Part shown: positions 6,045-7,364 of the stretch, in pieces
Numbering within the stretch: the stretch's first letter is position 1
Layout: the number at the start of each line of letters is the position of its first letter
Assembly (NCBI GenBank): GCA_005880055.1
Contig: VBJS01000047.1
Coordinates: 7,782 to 15,145 of the forward strand
Origin: Chloroflexota bacterium
Lineage (GTDB): Bacteria; Chloroflexota; Dehalococcoidia; SM23-28-2; RBG-16-64-32
DNA length: 7,364 nt
Direction: 5' to 3'
Made by a program: the position numbers and the translations under genes
The notes under the pieces: generated by a model
The model's input: the letters and a program-made list of their open reading frames with translations, nothing else
The model's database searches: none
What the model was told of the DNA's origin: nothing

Positions 6045-7364
6045 ATGGCGTCTGACAGTCCCGCGGAGCGCGTAGCCTTCCGTCTTAAGGCCGAGGCCGT
6101 TGTGCGCGAGGCGCCGGACCCCGGCGCCATTGTGGAGGAGACGCTTGCGGCCGGCGCCCTGATCACCGTTCACGAACGGGCAGGCGATTTTCTGCAGATC
6201 ATCACACCCAGCGACAACTTTGGCTTCATCGCCGCCTCAACGCCGCTGGAACCAATCGATGAACTCTCGCTGAGGGCCGCGACCGCTTCTGACGTCTCGC
6301 CAAACGAGCCTCCCGGCGGCGCGTACGCCGGTGGGCTAACGACTGCCCCGGCGGTTCAACCCCTGAGCCCGGAGGCCCGCGCCCGCGATACCGCCTTCGT
6401 CCCGGCACGCCCGCTGGAGCCCGCCGAGCGCATCCTCGTCTACGACCGCATCGCCGCTAACCGGCGGAGCACCATAATGCTGCTGGCCCTTTTCGTGCTC
6501 TTCCTCGCCGGCTTGGCCGCCGCCATAGGCGTTCTCGTCACATATTACGGCGGCGGGGATCCGGTCCAGGACTGGCAGGCCGTCGTAGTCGTCGCCGGCG
6601 CCGGCGCGATCATTGGGCTCTTCGCCGGCGGCATCATCTACTTCACTGCGCCGGCGACCGTCCTCGCCATCTCCGGCACCCACCAAGTAAGCAAGGACCA
6701 GGAGCCTGAACTTTACCGCATCGTGGAGAACCTCAGCATCGGCTCCGGCCTGCCGCTGCCGAAGGTCTGGGTCGTTGAAGACAGCGCCCCGAACGCCTTC
6801 GCCACCGGCCGCAACCCGGGCAACGCTCACGTCGCCGCCACGCGCGGACTGCTGGATAAGCTAGAGAAACGAGAGCTGGAAGCGGTTATCGCCCACGAGA
6901 TGTCACACGTCGGGAACTACGATACCCGCCTGATGACGATGGTTGCTGTCGCCGTCGGCATGGTCGCCCTCGTTGCCGACCTCATGCTGCGCTTCACCTG
7001 GTACGGCGCCGGCTCCCGCGAAAGCAACCGCGACCGTGGAGGTGGCGGACTCGCGCTGATCATCCTCGTCGCGGCCATCCTGTTCATCATCATCTCACCC
7101 GTCATCGCAGCCGTCATCCGCATGGCGCTCTCCCGCCAGCGCGAGTACCTCGCCGACGCTTCCGGAGCCCTGCTCTGCCGCGACCCCGAGGCCCTCGCCG
7201 ACGCCCTCCAGACGATCTCCGCCGACCCGGAGCCGCTGGAAACAGCGAACAAGGCCACGGCACACCTCTACATCTGCAACCCGCTCAAGGGCCACGAGTC
7301 CTTCCTCAACAACCTTTTCTCCACTCACCCGCCGGTCCAAGACCGCATCCGTATCCTTCGAGCG
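6045..7364 (+). CDS. htpX: HtpX-type M48 membrane zinc metalloprotease with N-terminal SH3b-like domain (3' end outside window)
   Basis: 440 residues are visible, read in one open frame to the window edge. HtpX degrades damaged membrane proteins from the cytoplasmic side. Zinc site: HEMSH with His284/Glu285/His288 and Glu367 in SRQREYLADASG. NAFATGR (250-256) and the THPPVQDRI end are also family-typical. Four hydrophobic spans lie at about 144-168, 179-202, 296-317 and 336-362. Usual HtpX proteins are about 290 aa and begin where this one has residue 132 (VYDRIAANRR). Here about 130 extra residues precede: an SH3b-like domain at about 17-70 (VVREAPDPGAIVEETL, GFIAA) and a Pro/Ala-rich linker at 85-128. 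No start codon lies at the canonical position, so the extension is genuine. The ATG at 6045 has no clear Shine-Dalgarno and may be coupled to the small gene ending at 6020. Probably transcribed with lemA. Confidence 0.95.
   Translation, partial: MASDSPAERVAFRLKAEAVVREAPDPGAIVEETLAAGALITVHERAGDFLQIITPSDNFGFIAASTPLEPIDELSLRAATASDVSPNEPPGGAYAGGLTTAPAVQPLSPEARARDTAFVPARPLEPAERILVYDRIAANRRSTIMLLALFVLFLAGLAAAIGVLVTYYGGGDPVQDWQAVVVVAGAGAIIGLFAGGIIYFTAPATVLAISGTHQVSKDQEPELYRIVENLSIGSGLPLPKVWVVEDSAPNAFATGRNPGNAHVAATRGLLDKLEKRELEAVIAHEMSHVGNYDTRLMTMVAVAVGMVALVADLMLRFTWYGAGSRESNRDRGGGGLALIILVAAILFIIISPVIAAVIRMALSRQREYLADASGALLCRDPEALADALQTISADPEPLETANKATAHLYICNPLKGHESFLNNLFSTHPPVQDRIRILRA

Noticed and set aside
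6336..6830. Antisense 164-aa ORF opposite htpX
   Set aside because: Shadow frame of a gene with clear HtpX motifs, with Asp/Gly-rich low-complexity composition.

Overview
The window is GC-rich bacterial chromosomal DNA with closely spaced genes and no tRNA, rRNA, CRISPR array, transposase or phage gene that I can see. A perfect CIRCE operator before groEL, the ROK/RidA/LemA/HtpX gene types and degenerate 'GTCATTCTGAG'-like intergenic repeats suggest a free-living bacterium. My best guess is a Chloroflexota relative, but this rests on overall resemblance and no marker gene here proves it.

Layout. 1-395: the 3' end of an RDD-family membrane protein with a proline-rich linker and a C-terminal zinc ribbon. 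396-549: promoter, CIRCE (HrcA operator) and a leader stem-loop. 550-2112: a groEL with no groES beside it. This GroEL has lost about 19 residues from its apical domain, lacks the GGM tail and carries a CxxC. 2113-2362: a palindrome, a dispersed-repeat copy and a promoter with a perfect TATAAT. 2363-2821: an unrecognised 152-aa protein starting with TTG. 2822-3084: a terminator-like structure, then a clear 5' remnant of a second ROK kinase gene. 3085-4462: a RidA-family gene and a full-length ROK sugar kinase gene 4 nt apart. 4520-5104, minus strand: an unrecognised 194-aa protein, convergent with the ROK gene. 5155-5727: lemA, divergent from it behind an extended -10 promoter. 5755-5791: a second dispersed-repeat copy. 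5847-6020: a 57-aa tryptophan-rich membrane protein. 6045 to the window end: an HtpX-type membrane metalloprotease with an N-terminal SH3b-like domain. Its 3' end is cut off by the window.

How the genes fit together. groEL and lemA-small protein-htpX both point to protein quality control: cytosolic folding under HrcA control, and a LemA/HtpX membrane-protease module. RidA plus ROK looks like a small metabolic operon that landed beside, or replaced, an older ROK gene, leaving that gene's first 29 codons behind. The most unusual items are this ROK scar, the SH3b-HtpX fusion, the shortened GroEL and the small membrane protein between lemA and htpX.
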